A DNA stretch of 64,000 nt, taken from NCBI RefSeq assembly GCF_024347195.1, contig NZ_AP025281.1, positions 3,472,001-3,536,000 on the forward strand, written 5' to 3'. The position numbers and the translations under genes are program-made. Below are positions 8,471-16,939 of the stretch, piece after piece. Each line of letters opens with the position of its first letter. The first letter of the stretch is position 1. Source of the DNA: Aliamphritea hakodatensis. GTDB lineage: Bacteria; Pseudomonadota; Gammaproteobacteria; Pseudomonadales; Balneatricaceae. Under the pieces are notes generated by a model. That model saw only the letters and a program-made list of their open reading frames with translations, made no database searches and was not told the DNA's origin.

Positions 8471-9064
8471 TCAGTAGTTGGCTCCTGCTAATGTCCAGAC
8501 AATAACAACGTCTTCATCATCGGAGAGATTTCTCAGCCAGTGAGGCTCATCACCGGTCAGAGCAAAGCTATCTCCGGTACCAAGGTGGAATACTTTTTCA
8601 CCGATTCCCAGCTCCAGATGACCAGAAAGCACAAATCCCGCCTCTTCACTCTTACGGCGGCGGGATCCCTGACGACCGGATCCTGGTTCTAAAGTCGAAA
8701 GCACCATCTGCAGCTGGCCACTGAGTGTCGGGGATAATAATTCTTCCCGCATGCCGGTACCGGCAAAATTCAGACTGCGACGGTTATGCTGACGTACGAT
8801 GTGATCCAGCTCTTCAACAGGCGCTTCCCGGTCGGCATGAAAGAACCAGCTTATCTGCACATCGAGAATTTCACTGATCGCCTGTAATACTGGAATCGGT
8901 AACGCTGATACACCCCGCTCTACCTGACTGACGTAGCCTACCGAACGGTCTATTTTTTCTGCCATCGCCGTCAGCGTAATACCCTTCGCTTTGCGCAAAT
9001 CCCTTATTTGCTTACCTATACGCAGGTTTTCGCTTTCCATATTGTCTTTATGCCCCTGTTTCAT
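8471..9064 (-). CDS. XRE-cupin transcriptional regulator
   Basis: 197 aa. A helix-turn-helix of the XRE type (about 12-65; LTAMAEKIDRSVGYVSQVER) is followed by a cupin_2 sensor domain (about 120-190; EEAGFVLSGHLELGIG). Regulators of this type often control uptake or breakdown of polyamines, amino acids or osmolytes. ATG 9064 has AAAGGT just upstream; a longer start at 9139 lacks one. It stands between the etf/demethylase block and the divergent TRAP operon, and either is a plausible target. Confidence 0.9.
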   Translation of the reverse strand: MKQGHKDNMESENLRIGKQIRDLRKAKGITLTAMAEKIDRSVGYVSQVERGVSALPIPVLQAISEILDVQISWFFHADREAPVEELDHIVRQHNRRSLNFAGTGMREELLSPTLSGQLQMVLSTLEPGSGRQGSRRRKSEEAGFVLSGHLELGIGEKVFHLGTGDSFALTGDEPHWLRNLSDDEDVVIVWTLAGANY

Positions 9065-9614
9065 ATCTGACCTTTCACCATTAATCGCAGACATCATAAC
9101 AAACAATCTGCCTGGTGAATAAACTTGTCGATTTTTCACTTAAACAACAATGCGCTGAAATAAAGCACTCAAAAACCTTACTTTTTTGTCCCCTGAGGTT
9201 TCACCCGGAAGTCGTATAGGCATGAATGATCAATAACTTAAGAAAATAAATTGGGAAATTTAATTTTTTGCATTGGGAATCAAGGCTATAGTATTAACCG
9301 GTAACCCGTTCTTGCAGTAGAAGAAAGGTGTGACACCAGGACTGGCCCCATATAGGTTGCCCGGCTGGCCCTAAAAAACAAACATCCATGGGTTAACTAT
9401 GTATGACATTGTCACATTGAGATTCTGATGTCTGATGACACCTTGTTATCAGACATAAAAACCAGGTTTCGCCGAGTGATGATGGCTTACAGAAAGTTGT
9501 TATTAATCCCCCATGTGGTATTAATTTCACTGGCTCTAAGTCGATTCGGCAACGGATCACATGGCTCAACACTTGTCTGAGAACAAGTGCAATAACAAAA
9601 ATCAGGAGTTACTT
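9065..9614. other. Intergenic region between XRE-cupin gene and TRAP operon, rich in dyads
   Basis: 550 bp containing several inverted repeats: GGTGTGACACC (9327-9337), TGACATTGTCA (9404-9414), ATGTCTGAT/ATCAGACAT (9428-9456) and CACTTGT/ACAAGTG (9570-9589). A pair of ATTGGGAA words (about 9252 and 9272) precedes an A+T-rich promoter-like stretch near 9285-9297. No gene is supported. Confidence 0.55.
9570..9589 (+). promoter_or_regulatory. Leader hairpin upstream of dctP
   Basis: CACTTGT, CTGAGA, ACAAGTG, 25 bases before the dctP start. It may stabilise the leader or affect initiation. Confidence 0.35.
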
Positions 9615-10613
9615 ATGAAGCATAAGAATAAGATCACTACAGTACTATCCCTGACGGCTGGCTTGCTTTTCTCTGCCAGCACATTAGCTGCTAACTGGAA
9701 CATCGCAGTAGGTGATGGTGGTGGAAGTGCTCAAGAAGCTTTAGGTCTGAAGTTTATCGAACGTCTGGAAGCTAAGACTGACCACAGCGCTAAGCTGTTC
9801 CTGAACGGTCAGCTGGGTTCCGAGCAGGACACAGTAAACGATGCAGCACTGGGCACACTGGATTTTTCCATCGTTGCAAGTAACAACATCGGTCCTTTCT
9901 CTCCAACTCTGGGCATTTTATCTCTGCCTTACATCTTCGAAAACCTGGATCAGGCGGTAAGCGTTGTTTCTGGTCCAATCGGAGCTGAGCTGGTTGACAA
10001 CACTATTCGTGATGCCGGCGTTCGTATCGTTGGCTGGACTTACTCAGGTTTCCGTGTACTGAGTAACTCTAAAAAGCCAATTCAGAAACTGGCTGACCTG
10101 GATGGCGTAGTTGTACGTGTTCCTAAAAACGAAATCATGATTGATACTTACAAGTCCTGGGGTAACAACCCTACTCCTATGGCTTGGTCTGAAACTTTCA
10201 CAGCTCTTCAGCAGGGCGTTGTAGATGGTCAGGATACTCCTTACACCACTATTTACGCGATGAAGTTCGGCGAAGTTCAGAAGTACATCACTGACTTGCA
10301 CTACCTGTTCCTGCTGGAGCCTCTGATTGTTTCTGAATCTCTGTATCAGGACCAGGACGAAGCGACTCAGAAAGCTATTCTGGAAGCCGGTCAGGAAGCA
10401 ACTGCTTACAGCCTGCAGTGGCTGAAAGACAAAGAAGTGACCATCAAAGACGAGCTGGTTAACAAGTACGGCATGCAAATCGACTCCCTGCAGGACGAAG
10501 CTGAATGGGCTAAGAAAGCTCAGATGGCTGTATGGCCTAAGTTCTACGAAAGTGTTGGCGGCAAAGAGAAAGTTAATGCCCTGCTACGCTCTCTGGGACG
10601 TGAAGAAATCTAA
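9615..10613 (+). CDS. dctP: TRAP transporter periplasmic solute-binding protein (DctP family)
   Basis: 332 aa with a signal peptide (about 1-25, ending ASTLAA). The DctP fold is shown by NGQLGSEQDTVNDAALGTLD, the substrate-arginine strand GVVVRVPKNEIM (Arg near 160) and GVVDGQDTPYTTIY. It binds an organic anion or zwitterion in the periplasm and delivers it to DctQM. ATG 9615 has AGGAG 6 bases upstream; the frame opens earlier but without a ribosome site. The substrate is not readable. A UspA gene at the operon end, as in the ectoine system TeaABCD, hints at a compatible solute. Confidence 0.93.
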   Translation: MKHKNKITTVLSLTAGLLFSASTLAANWNIAVGDGGGSAQEALGLKFIERLEAKTDHSAKLFLNGQLGSEQDTVNDAALGTLDFSIVASNNIGPFSPTLGILSLPYIFENLDQAVSVVSGPIGAELVDNTIRDAGVRIVGWTYSGFRVLSNSKKPIQKLADLDGVVVRVPKNEIMIDTYKSWGNNPTPMAWSETFTALQQGVVDGQDTPYTTIYAMKFGEVQKYITDLHYLFLLEPLIVSESLYQDQDEATQKAILEAGQEATAYSLQWLKDKEVTIKDELVNKYGMQIDSLQDEAEWAKKAQMAVWPKFYESVGGKEKVNALLRSLGREEI

Positions 10614-10642
10614 GGTTATCTAACCTCAGATTTCTCACTAAC

Positions 10643-10668
10643 GTATATGCCCCATCCGGGGCATATAC
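10643..10668 (+). promoter_or_regulatory. Intercistronic hairpin between dctP and dctQ
   Basis: Perfect 11 bp arms GTATATGCCCC and GGGGCATATAC with loop ATCC. There is no T-run, so it looks like an RNA-stability or processing hairpin that keeps dctP mRNA above dctQM, a common need because binding proteins are made in excess. Confidence 0.65.
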
Positions 10669-10687
10669 TTATACCGGAGTACCTCCC

Positions 10688-11251
10688 ATGGGCAGCAAAT
10701 TCATACATTTTCTCGATAATATCGAGAGTTACATCTGCCGCACATTGCTGACAATTTTTGTCTCTTTGTTGTTTATGCAGATCGTTTCTCGTCAGCTTTT
10801 TGGTTATTCATTTTCCTGGACCGAAGAGCTCTCCGTTTACATGTTCGTCTGGTTCGTATTTTTTGGCGCCAGCTACGCAGCAAAACTTGCAGCACATAAC
10901 CGTGTAACCTTCCAGTACAAAATGATGCCGGCATTCCTGCCACCAATTCTGGAATTTATTACCGACGTTATATGGATATGCTTCAATGCCTACTTCGTAT
11001 ACCTGTCTTATGATTTTGTTTTCAATAAGATGAACCTGTTTTGGAAATCCCAGACTCTGGGCGTTCCAATGAAGTATATTTACGTCATTCTGCCAATTGC
11101 CTTCTCCCTGATGACATTCAGGATAATCCAGGTTAACTACTACAAGCTGGTTAAAGGCATCGATATCCGTGATCCTGATTCTCAGGAACTTGATGAACTG
11201 ATCGATCACGATATCGACGAAGACGATAAAAATAATAAAAGCGCCGTTTAA
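10688..11251 (+). CDS. dctQ: TRAP transporter small permease subunit (DctQ family)
   Basis: 187 aa with four predicted transmembrane helices and the DctQ motif SWTEELSVYMFVW near 40-52. It joins DctM as the small membrane subunit. The acidic C-terminal tail (ELDELIDHDIDEDDK) is longer than in most homologues. A gap of 15 bp separates it from dctM. Confidence 0.92.
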   Translation: MGSKFIHFLDNIESYICRTLLTIFVSLLFMQIVSRQLFGYSFSWTEELSVYMFVWFVFFGASYAAKLAAHNRVTFQYKMMPAFLPPILEFITDVIWICFNAYFVYLSYDFVFNKMNLFWKSQTLGVPMKYIYVILPIAFSLMTFRIIQVNYYKLVKGIDIRDPDSQELDELIDHDIDEDDKNNKSAV

Positions 11252-11266
11252 TCCCAGGAGCTGATC

Positions 11267-12610
11267 ATGGCAGAAACCTCAATAGTACTCATATTATTTG
11301 GATCATTTCTGGTCCTTTTAGTGATGGGCGCTCCCGTAACCGTATCTCTCGGTGTGGCGGCGCTAGCGTCATTTTTATACCTCGATCAAAACCCAATTAA
11401 GTTTGTTCAGATCGCCTTTACCTCAGTTGGCTCTTTCCCACTGATGGCATTACCGTCGTTCATTCTTGCCGGCGCCCTGATGGAAGCGGCAGGCATATCG
11501 AAACGGCTGGTAAACCTGGCTGAAAGCTTTGCCGGCCCCGTCACCGGCGGCATCTCAGCGGCAGCGGTTCTGGCATGTATGTTCTTCGGTGCGATTTCCG
11601 GTTCAGGCCCAGCAACGACTGCGGCGGTAGGCATGCTAATGATACCGGCGATGGTTAAGCGTGGTTACGATAAAGGCTACGCATCTGCAATTACTGCATC
11701 ATCAGGCGGCCTGGGTATCGTTATTCCGCCATCTATTCCAATGGTAATCTTCGGTATCTCAGCGATCGGTCTGACCGTTCCGCCTGAAGCAATCGCCGTT
11801 CACGGTGAGTTCCAGAGCGTATCTATCAGTAAACTGTTTATCGCAGGCTTCCTGCCGGGCGTAGTAATGTCGGCATGCATCCTGACCATGAACTACTTCC
11901 GCTGTAAGAAAGCCGGTTACATGGGCACTGAAGGCGGCTGGGATATTGCGCACATTGCTGATGCATTCAAAACCGGCTTCTGGTCCATCATGGCACCGCT
12001 GGTAATTCTGGGTGGTATTTATTCAGGCTTCTTTACGCCGACTGAATCTGCGATTGTAGCGATCTTCTACACCCTCTTTGTTGGTGTCTTCATCCACAAA
12101 GAACTGAGCTGGCAGGACCTGTTCCGCTCACTGGAGACCACTACGTGGTTATCCGGACGAGTACTTCTGATCCTGTTTACCGCAACCGTATTTGGCCGCC
12201 TGCTGGTAGAAAACCAGATTCCGGCTATTGTTGCTGAATCCATGCTCAGCCTGACAGACAACCTGTATATCATCTGGTTCATGATCATTGCCTTCCTGCT
12301 GTTTGTCGGCATGTTCATGGAAACCCTGGCAGCAATCATGATCCTGACGCCAGTACTGCTACCTGTTACCTATAACCTGGGTATCGATCCGATTCATTTC
12401 GGTATCGTAATGGTATGTAGCTTATCGATCGGCTTCTCCACCCCTCCTCTGGGCGAGAACCTTTTCGTGGCCTCAGGTATATCCAATATTTCACTGGAAG
12501 AAGTAACTGTAAAAGCACTGCCTTTTGCAGCCATGTCTACCCTGGCGGTATTCATCATCGCCTTCTTCCCTGAGATTGCACTGTTCCTGCCACGGGCATT
12601 TGGCTACTAG
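11267..12610 (+). CDS. dctM: TRAP transporter large permease subunit (DctM family)
   Basis: 447 aa and about 12 membrane segments. It is the sodium-coupled transport subunit of the TRAP system. Conserved DctM stretches include GAISGSGPATTAAVG (about 106-120), ASSGGLGIVIPPSIPM (about 144-159) and CSLSIGFSTPPLGENLF near the C-terminus. AGGAG precedes the ATG by 7 bases. Confidence 0.96.
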   Translation: MAETSIVLILFGSFLVLLVMGAPVTVSLGVAALASFLYLDQNPIKFVQIAFTSVGSFPLMALPSFILAGALMEAAGISKRLVNLAESFAGPVTGGISAAAVLACMFFGAISGSGPATTAAVGMLMIPAMVKRGYDKGYASAITASSGGLGIVIPPSIPMVIFGISAIGLTVPPEAIAVHGEFQSVSISKLFIAGFLPGVVMSACILTMNYFRCKKAGYMGTEGGWDIAHIADAFKTGFWSIMAPLVILGGIYSGFFTPTESAIVAIFYTLFVGVFIHKELSWQDLFRSLETTTWLSGRVLLILFTATVFGRLLVENQIPAIVAESMLSLTDNLYIIWFMIIAFLLFVGMFMETLAAIMILTPVLLPVTYNLGIDPIHFGIVMVCSLSIGFSTPPLGENLFVASGISNISLEEVTVKALPFAAMSTLAVFIIAFFPEIALFLPRAFGY

Positions 12611-12680
12611 CCAGCCTGTCAGAAATACTCAGCCGGCAGCAACTGCCGGCTGTTATAGCCAATAAACAGGAAGAACCATC

Positions 12681-13181
12681 ATGCTACCTAAAGTTCGTAA
12701 GATTCTTTACAGCACAGACCTTTCCAAGAGTTCTACTGCGGCCTTTGAGCACGCAACCTATCTGGCAAAGCAAACCGGTGCCGAAATCCATATTCTGCAC
12801 GTTGTCGAAAAGCTGTCCAGTGATGCAAAAATCACGCTGCAAACTTACGTAATGGACTCTAAAAGTCGCCACGACCTCCTGCAGGAACGTATTCATAACG
12901 CGACAGACAAGCTCCATGCCCGCCAGGACAACTTCTGGGACTCTTTACACCCGGATGAAGCTGAAGTCCGTAAGCAAATCAAATCTATTGAGATTGTTGA
13001 AGCGTACCCTGCCGAAACAATTATTAAGACGTCTAAAGAATTAGATGTGGATCTGATTGTAATGGGCACACATGAAAAAGGTATGCTGCATACCTTCCTG
13101 GGAAGTGTTGCCAAAAAAGTACTTAGCCATTCACGTATCCCTATGCTGATCGTGCCACTGGCCGAGCGTGAAGATGACTGA
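12681..13181 (+). CDS. Universal stress protein, UspA family
   Basis: 166 aa with the Usp fold: an N-terminal strand KVRKILYSTDLSKSS and the ATP-binding C-terminal motif VMGTHEKGMLHTFLGSVAKKVLSHS. Last gene of the TRAP operon, ended by the terminator at 13197-13227. In Halomonas elongata the Usp TeaD regulates the ectoine TRAP transporter TeaABC. By position this protein may tune the TRAP system in the same way; that is inference. Confidence 0.9.
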   Translation: MLPKVRKILYSTDLSKSSTAAFEHATYLAKQTGAEIHILHVVEKLSSDAKITLQTYVMDSKSRHDLLQERIHNATDKLHARQDNFWDSLHPDEAEVRKQIKSIEIVEAYPAETIIKTSKELDVDLIVMGTHEKGMLHTFLGSVAKKVLSHSRIPMLIVPLAEREDD

Positions 13182-13196
13182 CATCTGACACACACA

Positions 13197-13228
13197 AAAA
13201 AGCCCCGATCATTCGGGGCTTTTTTATT
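13197..13228. terminator. Bidirectional terminator after the TRAP operon
   Basis: AAAAAAGCCCCGA, TCAT, TCGGGGCTTTTTT. It also serves the small - strand gene at 13238-13411. Confidence 0.9.
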
Positions 13229-13237
13229 GAATCAGAC

Positions 13238-13411
13238 TTATCCTGCAATGCCTACAAAATCATACGCAGGCTTAGGCTCGCTTTTCGGCTTAGCCTGTAC
13301 CGGCATTACACACATCGTCTGCTTTGGCTGCTTCAGTACGATTCTGATCTTGTTCTGATGACCAGCGGTTACGTTTACTGCCTGTGGCTGACTTGCTCTG
13401 TGCGCTAACAT
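13238..13411 (-). CDS. Small hypothetical protein, 57 aa
   Basis: Starts at ATG 13411 with GAGAGG 8 bases upstream and ends right at a shared terminator, so it looks like a real short gene. Basic, Pro/Lys/Gln-rich, without membrane segment or signal peptide; the C-terminus reads KPAYDFVGIAG. I do not recognise it. A longer start at 13507 has no ribosome site. Confidence 0.5.
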   Translation of the reverse strand: MLAHRASQPQAVNVTAGHQNKIRIVLKQPKQTMCVMPVQAKPKSEPKPAYDFVGIAG

Positions 13412-13707
13412 ACCTTTTACCTCTCGGTTATGACTCCTGATATAACAAGTGGAGCCAGTTGTGTAACTTCTATGGAACCAGTATGGCGCAGACCGCTTAT
13501 ATTTCAAAAGAATAAAAAACGATAATCTATTCCAAAAAGAAATATAAAACCTAACATTCTATTTTCTAAACAGTTTTCACACCGACCCACAGAGACCCCC
13601 TCATTTAAATGCATTTCACAGTAAACAATTGGCCCCACTTTTACGCAGAGACTGGCGCTAACCCACCGGGAACACAATTTTTATATTAAAGTATCTTTAT
13701 ACCTCTG

Positions 13708-14352
13708 ATGTGTTTAGCCACTATGAAACTGAACAGCTCGTTTGATATAGCAGCCCACCACTGGCAACAGGCGCTCCGCGACTCCGACTCCCGTAGCAGC
13801 GGCAACGGATTATTATCGATTGCCTATGGAAGCCTGGAAAAAGCCGCACGTAATCACTGGACTGATGAACAGCCTCTTATCTCAGATTCGGATCTGGCTG
13901 TCCTGTTACACTGCTGCAAAGCCACGCATTCACCCGAAGAAATCCAGCCCGCCCTTGCTGCATTCATTAAAGATTCCCTGCAGGAAGACTGGGCCGAGTA
14001 CGATGATTTAACCCACTCAGAGCGCCAGGACATCACCGTCAGCCTGGTAAACACATTTGCCAGCACAGTCTTAAACGACGCCAATGCAACGAAAACCGCG
14101 AGCCAACTGCTTTTTCTTCTCTGCCCTCAGTTGCCTGTTTTTCCGGTTATTCATGAGCAGGATATTGATGGCACCAGCTATCAGGATTTTTATCTGCAAC
14201 AAAAGCAAAACTTCACACTGGCACTGCCATCACTGGATCAGAGCTGTCCGGTAATCCATTATGGCGATCGCCTGGAACAGGATATTATCCGCAAGCTGTT
14301 ACAGGCCAATAACTGGTGGCAGCGTTATCTGTACATTCACTCTAAACGCTAA
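13708..14352 (+). CDS. Hypothetical protein, 214 aa
   Basis: Soluble, mostly helical, no signal peptide; Trp- and Gln-rich with HHWQQALRD near the N-terminus and NNWWQRYLYIHSKR at the C-terminus. I recognise no domain. Start is uncertain: neither ATG 13708 nor ATG 13723 has a ribosome site. It is followed by a terminator and then selO. It is as long as an ordinary gene and its codon use looks like its neighbours. Confidence 0.65.
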   Translation: MCLATMKLNSSFDIAAHHWQQALRDSDSRSSGNGLLSIAYGSLEKAARNHWTDEQPLISDSDLAVLLHCCKATHSPEEIQPALAAFIKDSLQEDWAEYDDLTHSERQDITVSLVNTFASTVLNDANATKTASQLLFLLCPQLPVFPVIHEQDIDGTSYQDFYLQQKQNFTLALPSLDQSCPVIHYGDRLEQDIIRKLLQANNWWQRYLYIHSKR

Positions 14353-14379
14353 GCCCTACCCATCGCCGGTATTATTAAA

Positions 14380-14412
14380 GCGGTCTGTAGCACTATACTC
14401 AGACCGTTTTTT
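14380..14412 (+). terminator. Terminator between the 214 aa gene and selO
   Basis: CGGTCTG, 12-base loop, CAGACCG, then TTTTTT. It ends only 17 bases before the selO start codon. The loop contains TATACT, which could be a -10 box for selO. Confidence 0.7.
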
Positions 14413-14429
14413 AATCGCTGGCGATCAAC

Positions 14430-16022
14430 ATGAACACTTCCCTGACCAACCTGAAATTCAGCAATCGGTTTGCAGAACAACTACCTGCAGACCCCGTTAC
14501 TGAGAACTACTGTCGTCAGGTTGAATCAGCCTGTTTTTCGTATGTAAACCCCACACAGGTACAGTCCCCAAAAACCCTGGCACTATCTTCAGAAGTACTG
14601 GAAAGCCTGGGCATCATCGGGGATACCAGCGATTTACTGAATGATTCAGCATTTTCTGAAATACTCACGGGCAATAAACTGCTCCCCGGTATGAAGCCCT
14701 ACGCCAGCTGCTATGGCGGTCATCAGTTTGGTAACTGGGCAGGACAACTGGGCGACGGCAGAGCAATCAATCTCGGCGAAGCCTCGACAGAAAACGGCTT
14801 TTTCACCCTCCAGCTGAAAGGCGCCGGCATGACCCCCTATTCGAGACGGGCTGACGGTCTTGCAGTATTACGCTCATCCGTACGGGAATTTCTCTGCAGT
14901 GAAGCTATGCACCACCTTGGGATACCCACCACCCGCGCACTCAGCCTTTGCCTCACGGGCGAATCGGTAACCCGGGATATGTTCTATGACGGCAACCCCC
15001 AACAGGAACCCGGGGCCATCGTATGCCGTGTAGCCGAGTCCTTTACCCGCTTCGGACATTTTCAGCTGTATTCATCCAGAAACGACATTGCTTTACTGCA
15101 GCAATTCACCGACTACACCCTGAAAAACGACTTCCCACATCTGGGCAAGCCGGGTAAAGACACCTATCTGGAATGGTTCAGCGAAGTATGCGACCTGACC
15201 CTCAGCATGATCGTTCACTGGCAACGGGTAGGCTTTGTTCACGGGGTGATGAATACCGATAATATGTCTGTTCTTGGCCAGACAATTGATTACGGCCCTT
15301 ATGGCTGGCTGGATAACTATGATCCCGACTGGACACCCAACACAACTGACGCCCAAAACAGGCGTTACCGTTTTGGTAATCAGGCACAAATATCACTGTG
15401 GAATCTCTATCAGCTGGCAAATGCCATCTACCCACTGATCGGGGACGCTAAACCGCTGGAAGAAATCCTTAACAGCTACTCTGGGAAATACCAGAGCGCC
15501 TATTACCAGATGATGTGCCAAAAACTCGGTTTAAATACATCATTTAGTGACAGCAAAGATAATCTGATTAATTCACTTGAAAAACTGTTAACTTCCGCTG
15601 AAACAGATATGACAATCTTTTATCGGGTATTAGCAAATACGTCACTCGAAACGGATATTAACGGGCAACTCATCACCCTGAAAAACGCTTATTATGAATC
15701 AACGCAAATCAATGATAGCTATATTCAGGCATTAAAAAACTGGCTAAACCAATATCAGAAAATCTGCGCGGAAGAAAACCTTGCTCCCGATGAGCGGGCA
15801 AAGCAAATGAACACAGTTAACCCTAAATACATACTGAGAAACTATCTCGCCCAGCAAGCATCAGACAAAGCAACCGAAGGAGATCTCAGTATGCTGCACG
15901 CTTTACAGGAAATGATCCGGAATCCTTATAGCGAGCAGCCACAGTTTGATGAATACGCCGCAAAACGGCCGGACTGGGCACGAACGCGCCCAGGATGTTC
16001 AATGCTATCGTGCAGCTCTTAA
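14430..16022 (+). CDS. selO: SelO/YdiU protein adenylyltransferase (AMPylase pseudokinase)
   Basis: 530 aa, normal for bacterial SelO. The family transfers AMP from ATP to Ser, Thr or Tyr of target proteins and is linked to redox stress. Seen here: YGGHQFGNWAGQLGDGRA (about 93-110), LKGAGMTPYSRRADG (about 129-143) and the active-site segment VHGVMNTDNMSVLG (about 270-283). The protein ends in Cys-Ser-Ser, with Cys528 at the position of selenocysteine in animal SELENOO. Confidence 0.95.
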   Translation: MNTSLTNLKFSNRFAEQLPADPVTENYCRQVESACFSYVNPTQVQSPKTLALSSEVLESLGIIGDTSDLLNDSAFSEILTGNKLLPGMKPYASCYGGHQFGNWAGQLGDGRAINLGEASTENGFFTLQLKGAGMTPYSRRADGLAVLRSSVREFLCSEAMHHLGIPTTRALSLCLTGESVTRDMFYDGNPQQEPGAIVCRVAESFTRFGHFQLYSSRNDIALLQQFTDYTLKNDFPHLGKPGKDTYLEWFSEVCDLTLSMIVHWQRVGFVHGVMNTDNMSVLGQTIDYGPYGWLDNYDPDWTPNTTDAQNRRYRFGNQAQISLWNLYQLANAIYPLIGDAKPLEEILNSYSGKYQSAYYQMMCQKLGLNTSFSDSKDNLINSLEKLLTSAETDMTIFYRVLANTSLETDINGQLITLKNAYYESTQINDSYIQALKNWLNQYQKICAEENLAPDERAKQMNTVNPKYILRNYLAQQASDKATEGDLSMLHALQEMIRNPYSEQPQFDEYAAKRPDWARTRPGCSMLSCSS

Positions 16023-16053
16023 ACTTCAACTGCACGCATCAACTTAGAAATTC

Positions 16054-16788
16054 TTAAAAATCATTATCGTAATCAACGTCTGCTTCGCCGTCGTTGATCA
16101 GAAACTCGCGACGCTGCAAATAGGCATCCCGTACCGCCACATAACGATCATCCCCGGTCAGTAACTCTTCAGCAGCAAACAACTGAGCACGGGTATCAAT
16201 AATACGCAAACCAATCAGTGAGTTACGCGTTCTGACATGATCAACTTCATTTACCGGATCAACCAGCGCATCCGGAATCAGACCAATGCCGTCACGCACC
16301 GTGGAAGGCCCAAATAATGGCAACACCACATAAGGACCGGAATCAGCACCCCAGGCCGCCAGTGTCTGACCGAAGTCTTCTTCGTGCTTGGTAATCCCCA
16401 TTGGAGTAGCAACATCAAAGATACCGCCCAGACCAATCGTGGTATTAAAAGCAAACCGAGCAAAGTTTTCTACCGCCGCATCCGGCTTACCCTGCAACAG
16501 AGCGTTCAGAGTACCGCCAACGTCAGACAGGTTCTCAAAGAAATTATTCACGCCTGTTTCAACAACATCCGGTGTAACCGCCTGGTAGCCTTTTGCCAGA
16601 GGTTTAAGCGCATAGGTGTCCAGACCTTCATTAAAAGAGAACATCGCACGGTTGAAGCCCTCCCAGGGGTCAGAAACATGCTGATCATCAGCAGATACAC
16701 CGGCGACATCAGCCACGGATTCTTCCTGCGCCGAAACAACACCGGACAATGACACACTTAAAACTAACGCAACTGATGCAAATTTCAC
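16054..16788 (-). CDS. mlaA: MlaA/VacJ family outer-membrane lipid-asymmetry protein, no lipobox
   Basis: 244 aa. The VacJ domain (about 40-225) is clear from DPWEGFNRAMFSFNEGLD, NFARFAFNTTIGLGGIFDVA and GPYVVLPLFGPSTVRDG. MlaA removes phospholipids from the outer leaflet of the outer membrane and passes them to the MlaC/MlaFEDB path. The best start is GTG 16788, 9 bases after GGGAG. The signal peptide ends VVSA before QEES and has no lipobox cysteine, unlike E. coli MlaA. The gene stands alone, without other mla genes nearby. Confidence 0.88.
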   Translation of the reverse strand: MKFASVALVLSVSLSGVVSAQEESVADVAGVSADDQHVSDPWEGFNRAMFSFNEGLDTYALKPLAKGYQAVTPDVVETGVNNFFENLSDVGGTLNALLQGKPDAAVENFARFAFNTTIGLGGIFDVATPMGITKHEEDFGQTLAAWGADSGPYVVLPLFGPSTVRDGIGLIPDALVDPVNEVDHVRTRNSLIGLRIIDTRAQLFAAEELLTGDDRYVAVRDAYLQRREFLINDGEADVDYDNDF

Positions 16789-16886
16789 AAGCAAGAACTC
16801 CCATGTTCTTCAATCTGATTACTGGCGCATTATAGCGGTGCAACAGCCGACACAGAAGCACTCTTAAAACAATTTTTCTACAAACG

Positions 16887-16915
16887 CAAAAAAGGCCCCC
16901 GAAGGAGCCTTTTTT
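16887..16915. terminator. Terminator after the porin gene
   Basis: On the - strand AAAAAAGGCTCC, TTCG, GGGGCCTTTTTT. Stem with a stable TTCG loop and T-run. Confidence 0.85.
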
Positions 16916-16939
16916 CTGAGTAAACTCGTTAAGCTTGAA

